From Armatimonadetes bacterium 55-13 (GTDB taxonomy: Bacteria; Armatimonadota; Fimbriimonadia; Fimbriimonadales; Fimbriimonadaceae), in assembly GCA_001898035.1 (NCBI GenBank), contig MKRX01000015.1, positions 273,614-337,613 on the forward strand: a stretch of DNA of 64,000 nt, read 5' to 3'. This document shows, piece by piece, positions 49,629-57,942 of this stretch. Both the position numbers and the translations under genes were made by a program. Below the pieces are notes generated by a model. The model made no database searches. It was given only the letters and a program-made list of their open reading frames with translations, and was not told the origin of the DNA. Each line of letters begins with the position of its first letter. The stretch's first letter is position 1.

Positions 49629-50666
49629 ATGCAGGTTGAAAACATCCAGTGCCAGATCGCTCAGGCCCAAATCGGTAACTTTCTCGCAGGCAGCGGCTTA
49701 TCGGACGAGGCGATGAGCCAGCTTGAGGAGCACATTTCACAGTGCCCCACCTGCAAAGCTGCCCTTGCCGAGAAGCGAAGCGAACTCAAGGCAATGCTCT
49801 CCCAAGAAAAGGCCGTCGTGAGCGCCGACGAGATTTTTCGACTGAACGAAGAGCATTCTGCCGCCACTAGCATTGCGGCGGCACTTAGAAAAAAGACGCT
49901 TGAGCAACTTTCTCAGCCGTCGGCAGACGTAAAGAGCACTCCTTCCACCGTTGCTGCGGTTGAAATGACGATTGCCGCAGAAGTCGCCACTTCCCCAGCG
50001 AAGAAACTCAAACTGCCCAAAGAGCCCAAACCTGTTCGACCAGCGAAGAACCCCAAAGCGGCAGCTGCCGTTGCCACACCCACCGTCACTGGTAAGCCAA
50101 ACAGCGCGTGGAAGCCTCTTCTCTACTCTCTTGCCCTCGGCGCCGTTCTTGTTGGCATGAGTCTCTTCTCAAACAATTTGTCGAGTCTCTTCGGGCCTAA
50201 AGCGAATGATTCAAAGGCCATGGTATCGACGACTGCGACTGAGACTCCTGCGCCATCGGCCTCTACCGAACCGCCCCAATCGGCCCCGATCAATCCACCT
50301 GCATCCACGACACTTGCTGGTCCTGGAACGACTGAAGCCTCTTCAGCGACTCAACCAATCGAAACGACATCCTCAACCACTCCCAACACCCCTCTTCCAG
50401 AGAGCAACTCCGTCCCCGAGGATAATGCCTGGGATCTGGGTATTGGCACCACGGCGGGATCGCTTTCGACAACTCAATTTCCGGCGGTGGAACCTTCAAA
50501 ACCGATCCAACCCGTTCAAAAGCCCGCCAATACTCCAAAAGCCGCATCAAAGCCAAAAACAGTCGCTCGCAAAACCACCGCTAAGCGACGCCCGGTGATC
50601 CGAAAGTCCATTCGCCGCCCGGTCTCCAAGCCGAAGAGTCACGGCATCACAGTTTATCAACCCTAA
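49629..50666 (+). CDS. Zinc-finger (anti-sigma-like) single-pass membrane protein
   Basis: A 345-residue protein. Residues 8-45 form a putative zf-HC2 domain: Cys8, then LEEHISQCPTCKAAL giving the His-X3-Cys-X2-Cys pattern. A long Pro/Ala/Lys-rich linker leads to a membrane helix (WKPLLYSLALGAVLVGMSLF, about 159-178). The outer part is low-complexity Pro/Ser/Thr and ends very basic (ARKTTAKRRPVIRKSIRRP). Anti-sigma factors have this topology, but no sigma factor gene is adjacent, so it may instead be a cell-envelope scaffold. The STN-domain gene follows after 23 bases. Confidence 0.75.
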   Translation: MQVENIQCQIAQAQIGNFLAGSGLSDEAMSQLEEHISQCPTCKAALAEKRSELKAMLSQEKAVVSADEIFRLNEEHSAATSIAAALRKKTLEQLSQPSADVKSTPSTVAAVEMTIAAEVATSPAKKLKLPKEPKPVRPAKNPKAAAAVATPTVTGKPNSAWKPLLYSLALGAVLVGMSLFSNNLSSLFGPKANDSKAMVSTTATETPAPSASTEPPQSAPINPPASTTLAGPGTTEASSATQPIETTSSTTPNTPLPESNSVPEDNAWDLGIGTTAGSLSTTQFPAVEPSKPIQPVQKPANTPKAASKPKTVARKTTAKRRPVIRKSIRRPVSKPKSHGITVYQP

Positions 50667-50689
50667 TTACGAGAACAAAGGAGAAGACG

Positions 50690-51385
50690 ATGAAGAAACT
50701 TATGCTCGCCCTCGTTCTGGCCGGATTGGCCATGACGTCTATGGCCCAGCAGACCACCCCAGCGACGGTGTCCGTCAACGCCAAAGGGGATGACGTAAGA
50801 TCGGTTATCCACGATCTCTTTCAGCAGGCGGGAAAGAACTACGTTCTCAAACCTGGAGTGCGATTTGTGCTTTACCTTTCGCTGGACAAAGTCGAATTCG
50901 ATGAAGCGCTTACGATCATCTGCAAGAACGCGAGTTTGAAGTACGAAGTCCAAAACGGCATCTATCACATATCAAACGCCCCGGTCAAAGTCGAAGAACC
51001 CAAACCGGTTATCGAAGAAAAGAAGCCAGAAGAGAAAAAGCCGGAACCCAAACAGCCTGAAAAGGTGGCCCCGCCAGCCAAGTTCGTTAAACGACTTCCC
51101 ACCAGTATTCTTGCCAAACGAATCACTACTCGTTACAGTAAAACCGATCTTCGAAAGGTGATGGACACCTTAGCGGACCAGTCGGGTGCGCCCATCGAAG
51201 TTGCCAAGGACGTTCCTGCCTATAAACTTGACGCGTTTCTTATCAACACTTCACTGAAATATGCTCTCGACCAGATCACAAAAGCCACCAAGTTGGAATA
51301 TCACTTTACGGATGAAGGCACAATTTTGATCTCACCCGCCAAATCCGCCCAAAGCGTAAGAGAGTCCGACGAGAAGAAAGGCTAA
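50690..51385 (+). CDS. Exported protein with two secretin N-terminal (STN-like) domains
   Basis: A 231-residue protein with signal peptide KKLMLALVLAGLAMTSMAQ. Domain 1 (25-95): VSVNAKGDDVRSVIHDLFQQ, LYLSLDKVEFDEALTIICKN, YEVQNGIYHIS. A charged Pro/Glu/Lys linker of about 35 residues follows. Domain 2 (145-220): ITTRYSKTDLRKVMDTLADQ, DAFLINTSLKYALDQITKA, YHFTDEGTILIS. Both follow the secretin/TonB short N-terminal pattern. No secretin pore domain is present. It may be an adaptor for a type IV pilus or type II secretion outer-membrane channel (inference). AAAGGAG precedes the ATG. Confidence 0.82.
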   Translation: MKKLMLALVLAGLAMTSMAQQTTPATVSVNAKGDDVRSVIHDLFQQAGKNYVLKPGVRFVLYLSLDKVEFDEALTIICKNASLKYEVQNGIYHISNAPVKVEEPKPVIEEKKPEEKKPEPKQPEKVAPPAKFVKRLPTSILAKRITTRYSKTDLRKVMDTLADQSGAPIEVAKDVPAYKLDAFLINTSLKYALDQITKATKLEYHFTDEGTILISPAKSAQSVRESDEKKG

Positions 51386-51408
51386 CTCTTTCGGGAAGTC
51401 AGAATAAG

Positions 51409-51443
51409 GCCGGAGACGAGACGTCTCCGGCTTTGTTATTTTT
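51409..51443 (+). terminator. Rho-independent terminator
   Basis: GCCGGAGACG and CGTCTCCGGC form a perfect 10-bp stem with loop AGA, then TTTGTTATTTTT. It ends the STN-protein unit and separates it from yebC. Confidence 0.92.
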
Positions 51444-51473
51444 GCTACGCGCTCCTATGCCAAAATAATCGAT

Positions 51474-52217
51474 ATGGCAGGCCATTCCAAATGGAAGAAC
51501 ATACGAATCCGCAAGGGTAAGCAGGATGCGATCCGCGGAAAGTTGTTCACGAAACTGAGTCGCGAAATCATCGTCGCCGCAAAATCAGGCGGAGGCGACG
51601 TTGCGATGAACCCCAGACTTCGCGTCGCCGTTGAAAAAGCCCGCGAGGCCTCGATGCCCGCCGACAACATCAAGCGAGCTATTGAGCGAGGTACTGGCGA
51701 GATTGAGGGCGCCGCCTATGAGGAAATCGTCTACGAAGGTTACGGCCCCGGCGGTTCGGCGATCATTTTAGAGTGCTATTCGGAAAATCGAAATCGCACG
51801 GTTGCTGAAGTTCGACACGCGTTCAGCAAACATGGTGGGAACTTGGCCGAGAACGGCTCAGTGGCTTGGCAATTCAAGCACGTGGGCCAGATCACGATTC
51901 CCTGTGGCGGGATCGAAGAAGACGAGTTGACCCTCGCCGCTCTCGATGCAGGAGCCGAGGACGTGCAGGCAGACGAAGAAGAATTCACCATCGTTACCGC
52001 GATCGAAGACCTCCACCGGGTAAACGATGCTCTTACCAAGTCAGGTTACAAGACAGGGGAAGTCGGGCTAACTTATATTCCAACTAACAAAACAGAACTA
52101 TCGCACGACGATTCCCTCAAGTTGCTCAAATTGCTCGACGTACTCGAAGATCTCGATGACGTCCAAGAAACATATATGAACGTGGACCTCGCGGAGGACG
52201 TCCTCCAAGAAGCTTGA
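51474..52217 (+). CDS. yebC: YebC/PmpR family protein
   Basis: A 247-residue protein with the family start MAGHSKWKNIRIRKGKQDAI, and GAYEEIVYEGYGPGG-like AAYEEIVYEGYGPGGSAII, NRNRTVAEVRHAFSKHGGNL. The family was described as DNA-binding regulators; newer work links YebC proteins to translation of proline-rich or stalled sequences. It is the first gene of a chain of overlapping genes running to 55704. Confidence 0.96.
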   Translation: MAGHSKWKNIRIRKGKQDAIRGKLFTKLSREIIVAAKSGGGDVAMNPRLRVAVEKAREASMPADNIKRAIERGTGEIEGAAYEEIVYEGYGPGGSAIILECYSENRNRTVAEVRHAFSKHGGNLAENGSVAWQFKHVGQITIPCGGIEEDELTLAALDAGAEDVQADEEEFTIVTAIEDLHRVNDALTKSGYKTGEVGLTYIPTNKTELSHDDSLKLLKLLDVLEDLDDVQETYMNVDLAEDVLQEA

Positions 52218-53329
52218 TTGAAAAGTCCCGGCTCCCAATCGTCACGCTACTCTTGATCGCCGCAAACTTGTTTGCGGCGTTCGCCGTTGCGATTAGCGCT
52301 CAAGGGTCGCTGGGTGCAGAGCCCGAAATGGTGACGGCTTTCGGCTTCAATCCTCAGAAGCCAAATCTTCTGACGGCCTTTACGAATCTATTCCTCCATC
52401 AGAATCTGTTGCATCTGCTGGGGAACATGGTTTTCTTGGCGGCCGTGGGCGCGGCGGTCGAACTCGCAACAGGCTCGGCCCGTTTTGCTACCGTCTATTT
52501 TGTTAGCGGGCTCATGGGTGTAGTCGCCCACTACATTTTTACAAGGTCCCTCTCGCAGGCTCCTATTCTGGTTGGCGCAAGCGGATGCGTTGCCGGATGC
52601 GCGGCTTACTACAGCGTTCGATACACGCATCTCAAGGTCCCCGTCGCTCCTAAGCGGGGATTGTCCGTCGCCATGGTCACTGGAGTTTGGCTGGCGCTCC
52701 AGTTCGTGGGAGCTTTTGTACATATCGGAGAATCGGCAGCCGTCTCCTTTTGGGCTCATATAGGCGGCGTTTTGGGTGGTCTCCTGTTAAGCGCCATCTT
52801 TCGCGCGCCAGACCTTGGACAGGCACGATTGGGGCACGCTGTTCTGGATCAAATGAATGAACGTGGTCCCGCCGCGGTTGCCCTTGCGGCCCGCCAACAT
52901 CTCAAAGAACATCCTAATGATATTCGCGCTTTGAGACAGCTCGCGGAGGCGGAACGACAACTGGCGCATCCCGCGGCTGAAGTGTCCGCTCTTGTGAAAC
53001 TCCTAGAAATCCTTCCGGAGAGCGAGCAGCCCGATCCTATTCGCCGCCTCGATGAGTTGGAGAAACTCGCAACTCTCCCCTGCCTTCGCCGAACGCTTCT
53101 GGCGGACCGTTTTCGAGAGAGTGAGCCAACGGTCGCAAGACTTCTTCTAGTTAGCGTTATTGAAGGCGTTCAGGACGACCCTCAGGTACCGGAAGCGATG
53201 CTGGCCCTCGCGTCCATGGAACTGCCGGAAAATCCCGATAAGGCCCAGGAGATTCTGACCCGCCTCCAAGATCGATACCCCCTGCATCCCACCGTTGAGC
53301 TTGCCAAGCACCGAGGTTGGCTTTCATGA
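52214..53329 (+). CDS. Rhomboid-family intramembrane serine protease with helical C-terminal domain
   Basis: A 371-residue protein. Six membrane helices cover about 8-195. HLLGNMVFLAAVG is the L1/helix 2 motif; the catalytic Ser123 is in LVGASGCVAG and His182 in WAHIGGVLGG. The soluble C-terminal about 170 residues (QHLKEHPNDIRALRQLAEAE, PDKAQEILTRLQDRYP) form TPR-like helices. Rhomboids cut membrane proteins within or near their helix; the substrate is unknown. The TTG start at 52214 overlaps the yebC stop, indicating coupling. Confidence 0.9.
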   Translation: MIEKSRLPIVTLLLIAANLFAAFAVAISAQGSLGAEPEMVTAFGFNPQKPNLLTAFTNLFLHQNLLHLLGNMVFLAAVGAAVELATGSARFATVYFVSGLMGVVAHYIFTRSLSQAPILVGASGCVAGCAAYYSVRYTHLKVPVAPKRGLSVAMVTGVWLALQFVGAFVHIGESAAVSFWAHIGGVLGGLLLSAIFRAPDLGQARLGHAVLDQMNERGPAAVALAARQHLKEHPNDIRALRQLAEAERQLAHPAAEVSALVKLLEILPESEQPDPIRRLDELEKLATLPCLRRTLLADRFRESEPTVARLLLVSVIEGVQDDPQVPEAMLALASMELPENPDKAQEILTRLQDRYPLHPTVELAKHRGWLS

Positions 53330-53991
53330 AGAAATGGTGGCGCAGGGTCCGTCCCGTTGTCCTGAGTCGCCTTGCCTTCTGGGTGGTGCGCGCCATCGGA
53401 GCAACCTTCCGAATCAAGGTTCTTAACTATGAAGCGATTGCCGCGCTTGAAGGAGGAAAAGTCCTTTGTGGCTGGCACGGCCGGTCCATGATCGCCAGCA
53501 TTTTCTTCCGGAACATCGGATTTTGGGTCATTATCAGCAAATCCAAAGACGGCGATATCCAAACCCACGTGTTTGAAAATCTCGGATTTAACGTCATTCG
53601 TGGTAGCACCGGTCGTGGTGGCGAACGCGCACTGATCGAGTCCATCAGGGAGCTCAGAAAGGGAGCGACAATGGCTATCACTCCCGATGGTCCGCGCGGC
53701 CCGAGCAAAATCGTTCAGGGTGGGGTCATGGCCATGGCCCGCAAGTCTGGAGCCTACTTAGTGCCTTGCGGCGTATCTGCAAGACCGCGAGTGTTGGCCA
53801 AGTCGTGGGATCGATACATGGTCCCACTTCCGTTCTCTCGCTGCCTTATGAACTTTGGCGACCCCCTAAAAGTTCCACCGAATGCCACAGATGAAGAAGT
53901 AGAAGCCGTTCGCCTGAAACTTGAATCAGAAATAACTCGGCTGGAAATGGAGGCCGAGAGGATGATGGGTTACGCTGTACACTCCTCATAA
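53326..53991 (+). CDS. Lysophospholipid acyltransferase-like protein (DUF374)
   Basis: A 221-residue protein of the DUF374 type. VLCGWHGRSMIASIFFRN contains the H-X-R segment replacing the usual acyltransferase HX4D start; SKSKDGDIQTHVFENLGFNV, RGSTGRGGERAL and TPDGPRGPSKIVQGGVMAMA are diagnostic. The family is related to LpxL/PlsC and thought to add acyl chains to lipids in the inner membrane. ATG 53326 overlaps the rhomboid stop (ATGA). Confidence 0.9.
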   Translation: MKKWWRRVRPVVLSRLAFWVVRAIGATFRIKVLNYEAIAALEGGKVLCGWHGRSMIASIFFRNIGFWVIISKSKDGDIQTHVFENLGFNVIRGSTGRGGERALIESIRELRKGATMAITPDGPRGPSKIVQGGVMAMARKSGAYLVPCGVSARPRVLAKSWDRYMVPLPFSRCLMNFGDPLKVPPNATDEEVEAVRLKLESEITRLEMEAERMMGYAVHSS

Positions 53992-54458
53992 TGGGTGAGC
54001 TTTCGCACGTTGCGCGGGATGGTACGGTTCAAATGGTGGATGTTTCCGGTAAGGACATCACTCAACGCAGGGCCAAGGTAAAGGGCCTTCTGCTGATTCA
54101 ACCCGAGCACCGAAAGGCCATTGGATCTCTACCAAAAGGCGACGCTCTCGCCATCGCTCAAATCGCCGGTATTCAAGGTGGAAAAAAGTGCTCGGATCTC
54201 ATTCCACTTTGTCACCCCATCTTCCTTTCATCTCTCAACGTCGCAATCCACCTGACCGAAGCCGGACTCGAAATAGAGGCGATTGCCGTCACCGAAGCGC
54301 AAACAGGGGTGGAAATGGAAGCATATGCCGCCGTAGTTACGGCAGGAATTACGCTCATCGATATGCTGAAGGGTATCAGCCCGACGCTTGAGTTGACGCG
54401 AGTGCGCCTTGTTGAAAAGACGGGCGGTAAGTGGGACTATAGGGAGCCTTCCGAATGA
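53991..54458 (+). CDS. moaC: Cyclic pyranopterin monophosphate synthase MoaC
   Basis: A 155-residue enzyme of molybdenum cofactor synthesis that, after MoaA, makes cyclic pyranopterin monophosphate. Family motifs: MVDVSGKDITQRRA, KGDALAIAQIAGIQGGKK, DLIPLCHPIFLS with the catalytic His, GVEMEAYAAV and LIDMLKG. Length is normal. The start codon shares its A with the stop of the previous gene. moaA is not in this window. Confidence 0.96.
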   Translation: MGELSHVARDGTVQMVDVSGKDITQRRAKVKGLLLIQPEHRKAIGSLPKGDALAIAQIAGIQGGKKCSDLIPLCHPIFLSSLNVAIHLTEAGLEIEAIAVTEAQTGVEMEAYAAVVTAGITLIDMLKGISPTLELTRVRLVEKTGGKWDYREPSE

Positions 54459-54943
54459 AAATCGGAGTGATCACGATAAGCGACACTCGATCGTTCGAGG
54501 ACGATTTGAGTGGACCGGCAGTTGTGAACGCATTGAGAGAAGCTGGCTATACGAACTTCGCAACCGCCATCGTCGCCGACGATGTCGGACAAATTCGTCA
54601 AGCGATTCGTCACTTTGCTGAGGAATGCAACGCCATCTTTACCACTGGCGGAACAGGGTTTTCACCACGTGATGTCACCCCCGAGGCAACGGTAGCGCTC
54701 CTCGACCGCCGAGCCGATAGCCTCTGCGAACTCATGCGACTGAAAGGTCTTGATCACACGCCCTATAGTCACATGTCCCGAGGGGTCGCCGGAACGATCG
54801 GAAATACTCTTGTAGTGAATCTTCCCGGATCACCCAGCGGAGCCACGCAAGGAATCGAAGCTCTAAGCGCTGTATTGGTTCCTATTCTCAGCAATCTGGC
54901 TGGCGATGGCTGCCCGGTTGGACCGGACGGTGCCGATTGCTGA
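54455..54943 (+). CDS. Molybdenum cofactor protein MoaB/Mog family
   Basis: A 162-residue MPT-binding protein. KIGVITISDTRSFEDDLSG, FTTGGTGFSPRDVTPEAT and VNLPGSPSGATQGIEAL are family motifs. Mog adenylylates molybdopterin before molybdenum insertion; MoaB of some bacteria has the same role. I cannot decide between MoaB and Mog from sequence. It overlaps moaC by 4 bases. Confidence 0.92.
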   Translation: MKIGVITISDTRSFEDDLSGPAVVNALREAGYTNFATAIVADDVGQIRQAIRHFAEECNAIFTTGGTGFSPRDVTPEATVALLDRRADSLCELMRLKGLDHTPYSHMSRGVAGTIGNTLVVNLPGSPSGATQGIEALSAVLVPILSNLAGDGCPVGPDGADC

Positions 54944-55704
54944 TCGATACTCACTGCCACCTCAACTTTCGAGAACCCTTCCCCGACACCGATGCTGAAA
55001 TCGCATTTGCGAAGGAATCTGGTGTCGAGCAATTAATCGTCGTCGGATGTGATCTTGAGTCCAGCCGCCGAGCGATCGAACTCGCCGAGCAACACAAAGA
55101 AATTTTCGCCGTCGTAGGAATTCACCCCAACTATAGCGCCGATTACAAGACAGAGTGGATTTCTGAAATAGAGGCCATGCTTCGTCACTCAAAGGTCGTG
55201 GCATTGGGAGAAATTGGCCTGGATTACCACTGGGACTATGCTACTCGCGAGCAACAATACGATGTTCTCAAAGATCAGCTTGCATTGGGAGATGCCTTAA
55301 ACGTTCCGCTGGTATTTCACTGCCGCGAGGCCAATTCGGATCTCTTGGATATCTTAGAAGCCGGTCCCGAGCGAAAGGGGCGAGTGCTTCTTCATTGCTT
55401 CAGCGGGAATCAAGATGAAGCCCGCCGCGCTGAAGCATTAGACATGTATTTCGGGGTCGATGGCCCCCTCACCTATAAAAGCGCCCAACAAACGCGGGAG
55501 ATTTTCCAGGCGTTACGCCGTGATCGCGTCGTAATTGAAACGGATAGCCCTTACCTCACCCCGGTTCCTCACCGAGGCAAGCCTAACCGGCCCGGCTACG
55601 TCACTTTCGTCAACAACATGCTCGCGAGCTTATGGAAAATCTCGGCCGACGAATGCGCCTCCATCACGACGGAGAATGCCCGCCGCTTCTTCAGACTGCC
55701 TTAG
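54937..55704 (+). CDS. tatD: TatD-family metal-dependent hydrolase
   Basis: A 255-residue TIM-barrel nuclease-like hydrolase. Metal ligands: DTHCHLNF (HxH), GEIGLDYHW (Glu), VFHCREA (His), LLHCFSGN (His) and ETDSPYLTPVPHRG (Asp). TatD proteins are 3'-5' exonucleases or D-aminoacyl-tRNA deacylase-like enzymes. TTG 54937 overlaps the preceding gene by 7 bases. The stop overlaps the convergent Pro-rich protein gene by 4 bases. Confidence 0.94.
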   Translation: MLIDTHCHLNFREPFPDTDAEIAFAKESGVEQLIVVGCDLESSRRAIELAEQHKEIFAVVGIHPNYSADYKTEWISEIEAMLRHSKVVALGEIGLDYHWDYATREQQYDVLKDQLALGDALNVPLVFHCREANSDLLDILEAGPERKGRVLLHCFSGNQDEARRAEALDMYFGVDGPLTYKSAQQTREIFQALRRDRVVIETDSPYLTPVPHRGKPNRPGYVTFVNNMLASLWKISADECASITTENARRFFRLP

Positions 55705-56129
55705 CCATCGGTTCCGCTATCAGGAGGAGTCATTCCTCCCGTTCCCGCCGGATCGGATTGAGGTTCCGCAGGAGGAGTTGGCGTCTCCGATCTCGGTGTC
55801 GGTGCTCGCGAACTTCTACGCCGAGTTGAACTGGAGCGACGGGAGTTCGAACGGGCTGGACTCACAGAAACATCCACGTCGGGCTCCTTAAAGCTCTTAC
55901 GCGGGGCTGGCGACTCCTCATCAAGCGAGGTGGCGTCATCGGGGATCTGCGTCGTCTCCTTTCCGTCGTCACCAGGAGCATGCGCTTCGGCGGTGGGCCT
56001 GTGAGCAGAAGGGCCGCCTCCAACTCGTGGACCAACGAAGTAGTAGCCAATCAACGCCAGGGCTCCCGGTACAAGCAGCCACTTCGCAATGATCCCAAGG
56101 GGCGAAAGACGGGTCGCCATTAATAACAT
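55701..56129 (-). CDS. Hypothetical single-pass protein with Pro/Ser/Arg-rich tail
   Basis: A 142-residue protein. One membrane helix (IAKWLLVPGALALIGYYFVG, about 14-33), then a disordered tail rich in Pro, Ser, Asp and Arg (SSSTRRRSSRAPTPRSE, PTPPAEPQSDP). No domain is recognised. The convergent 4-base overlap with tatD and the hydrophobic helix support it as real. Starts at 56129 or 56120 are both possible; neither has a good ribosome binding site. It is divergent from the DUF5107 gene. Confidence 0.6.
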   Translation of the reverse strand: MLLMATRLSPLGIIAKWLLVPGALALIGYYFVGPRVGGGPSAHRPTAEAHAPGDDGKETTQIPDDATSLDEESPAPRKSFKEPDVDVSVSPARSNSRRSSSTRRRSSRAPTPRSETPTPPAEPQSDPAGTGGMTPPDSGTDG

Positions 56130-56159
56130 TTTACCAAGGGTAATCTCAAAGGCCTCTCT

Positions 56160-57863
56160 ATGCCCACGGACCTCGCTGAAGACGCCATCGATTTGACGAT
56201 TCCACTCTTGGAGGCAATCACGCCCCAGATTGGCGATTCGGCCTACCCATTTCCTCGCCTCTCGGCTGCCGGGCGCTCAGAACTGCGAGAGTTTCGGTCC
56301 CTCGTTCTGGAAAATCCCTACCTTGCCGTAACGCTGGTGCCGGACTTGGGTGGAAGAATCATTCGTCTCTTCGACAAACGTACACAAACGGATATCTTTC
56401 CCTTTGATGGCACGATTTCGGCATCCGAAGGCGGACCGCGAGGAATGGAGTCTTGGACCGGGCTCCAAATTTCGACTGGATTCGAAACTCGATTGAACAG
56501 CCTTGGAACCGTTGCGACGATGCCCGATTATGCCGAGGAAGAAGAAGCGCCTTCTGGCGTTTGGTGGGGCGAACTCTGTGGGAACGGCATGAGCTTAAAT
56601 GTCCGCATTTCTCTGCCTGCCAATCGAGCGGAAGTAGAAATAGAGGTCCGAGCATTCAATCGCTCGCTTGAGCCCGTGGCATACAACGGGGGTCTGCTCG
56701 TTGGCGTCCAAGGAGGATTCGTTTCAGAGGATCTTTGGATTTTTCAGGGCCAGGGACTCCGCATCCATGCTCCGGCGTTGCGCTATCGGTCATATTCCGA
56801 CTCAAAGCTTGTGGCCCACCGGTTCAACCGACAGAGATCTCTCGAACCCCATCAACTGGATAGTTGGACCGCTAAACTCACCCCCTTTTCGGGCATGGAA
56901 GGCATTCGACATGTCTCTGAGGACGTGGCGGTGTTCTTTGACCAATCTCGACTTCAGGTCCAAGCGATCACCCCGGTGCCAGACGCCAAGCTGGTTCTAC
57001 AGACCGAAGCGGGTCAAACGCTGGAGTTAACCAACGACCTCTATCCTGAGAATCTCTTGGAGATTCCACTTTCCGACCTTCCCAGCCCGGCTCAAGCTCT
57101 TGCGGTTCTCGATTCAAATCGACTTGAGATATTTCGGAGTGGCAGTCAAGAACCCAAACTCTCCTCCGCGACTCGTGAACAGGACGAATGGATTCATTGG
57201 GACGGCCCCACGTCTAGCTGGACCGTGGATCAACTCGAAGAGGCGACATTCTCCATGCGAGACCGCGCCTTGGCTCACCTCCTCCTTGCTCAGCGACATC
57301 TCCGAGCAAAGGAGTACTCCGCGGCTAGCCAAGAGTTTGAGCAGTCGCTCCTCTTCAATGCCGAAGATCATCTCGCATGGTGGGGGAAAGCGGTCTCACA
57401 ACGGCTCCAGGGCGAGGAACTATATGAACGTCCTGAACTGCTCAACGCCCACTTCTTGGCGCCCCTTGAACCTGCATTAAGAGCAGAAAGCTACTTGGTA
57501 AACCCATCACAGACCAAAGAATCGAGCCCAATCCTAAAGCCACTGATGGGAACTCCCGAAGCTTTCATTGAAGTTGCTTGCCTGCTCCTAGAGGCAAATC
57601 TCCTCGAAGAAACCGCGAAGTGGCTAGATGAAGCGCTAAGGCACGTCGACTTCCCTATGCTTCGTTACCTGCTTGCTTTTGCGTACCTATCTGGCAGTCG
57701 AATGGAGGTTGAAGCCGCAGACCAGGTCGCGATAGCAAGCAAGAAGCCCGTAGCGCCCCCCTATCCATATCGTGCCCTTGAGGGCAGGGCATTGGAAGCT
57801 CTCTCGAAACGCTTCCCTGGGGATGCCTCTATTCGAACGTATTTGGACTGGATGGCGTCATGA
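56160..57863 (+). CDS. DUF5107 domain protein with TPR-like C-terminus
   Basis: A 567-residue cytoplasmic protein. The N-terminal half (45-330) fits DUF5107, a galactose-mutarotase-like beta-sandwich: LVLENPYLAVTLVPDLGGRI, IRLFDKRTQTDIF, VAYNGGLLVGVQGG. The C-terminal half has helical repeats (LAHLLLAQRHLRAKEYSAAS, EETAKWLDEALRHVDFP). In related proteins this pair is found near sugar catabolic genes and may bind or act on saccharides; no reaction is known. It is the only sugar-related gene in the right third of the window. Confidence 0.82.
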   Translation: MPTDLAEDAIDLTIPLLEAITPQIGDSAYPFPRLSAAGRSELREFRSLVLENPYLAVTLVPDLGGRIIRLFDKRTQTDIFPFDGTISASEGGPRGMESWTGLQISTGFETRLNSLGTVATMPDYAEEEEAPSGVWWGELCGNGMSLNVRISLPANRAEVEIEVRAFNRSLEPVAYNGGLLVGVQGGFVSEDLWIFQGQGLRIHAPALRYRSYSDSKLVAHRFNRQRSLEPHQLDSWTAKLTPFSGMEGIRHVSEDVAVFFDQSRLQVQAITPVPDAKLVLQTEAGQTLELTNDLYPENLLEIPLSDLPSPAQALAVLDSNRLEIFRSGSQEPKLSSATREQDEWIHWDGPTSSWTVDQLEEATFSMRDRALAHLLLAQRHLRAKEYSAASQEFEQSLLFNAEDHLAWWGKAVSQRLQGEELYERPELLNAHFLAPLEPALRAESYLVNPSQTKESSPILKPLMGTPEAFIEVACLLLEANLLEETAKWLDEALRHVDFPMLRYLLAFAYLSGSRMEVEAADQVAIASKKPVAPPYPYRALEGRALEALSKRFPGDASIRTYLDWMAS

Positions 57864-57942
57864 TTTTGGCGTCCTGTGGACAGCCGCTCGAAATCGCTAA
57901 ACGGGTCGCTCGTTCTTACGTCTAAGCTCCACAACGTCTTCC

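Noticed and set aside
57860-57925. Short 21-codon frame with an ATGA overlap after the DUF5107 gene (MILASCGQPLEIAK...)
   Set aside because: Too short to judge, without its own binding site or recognisable signal; left out of the gene list.
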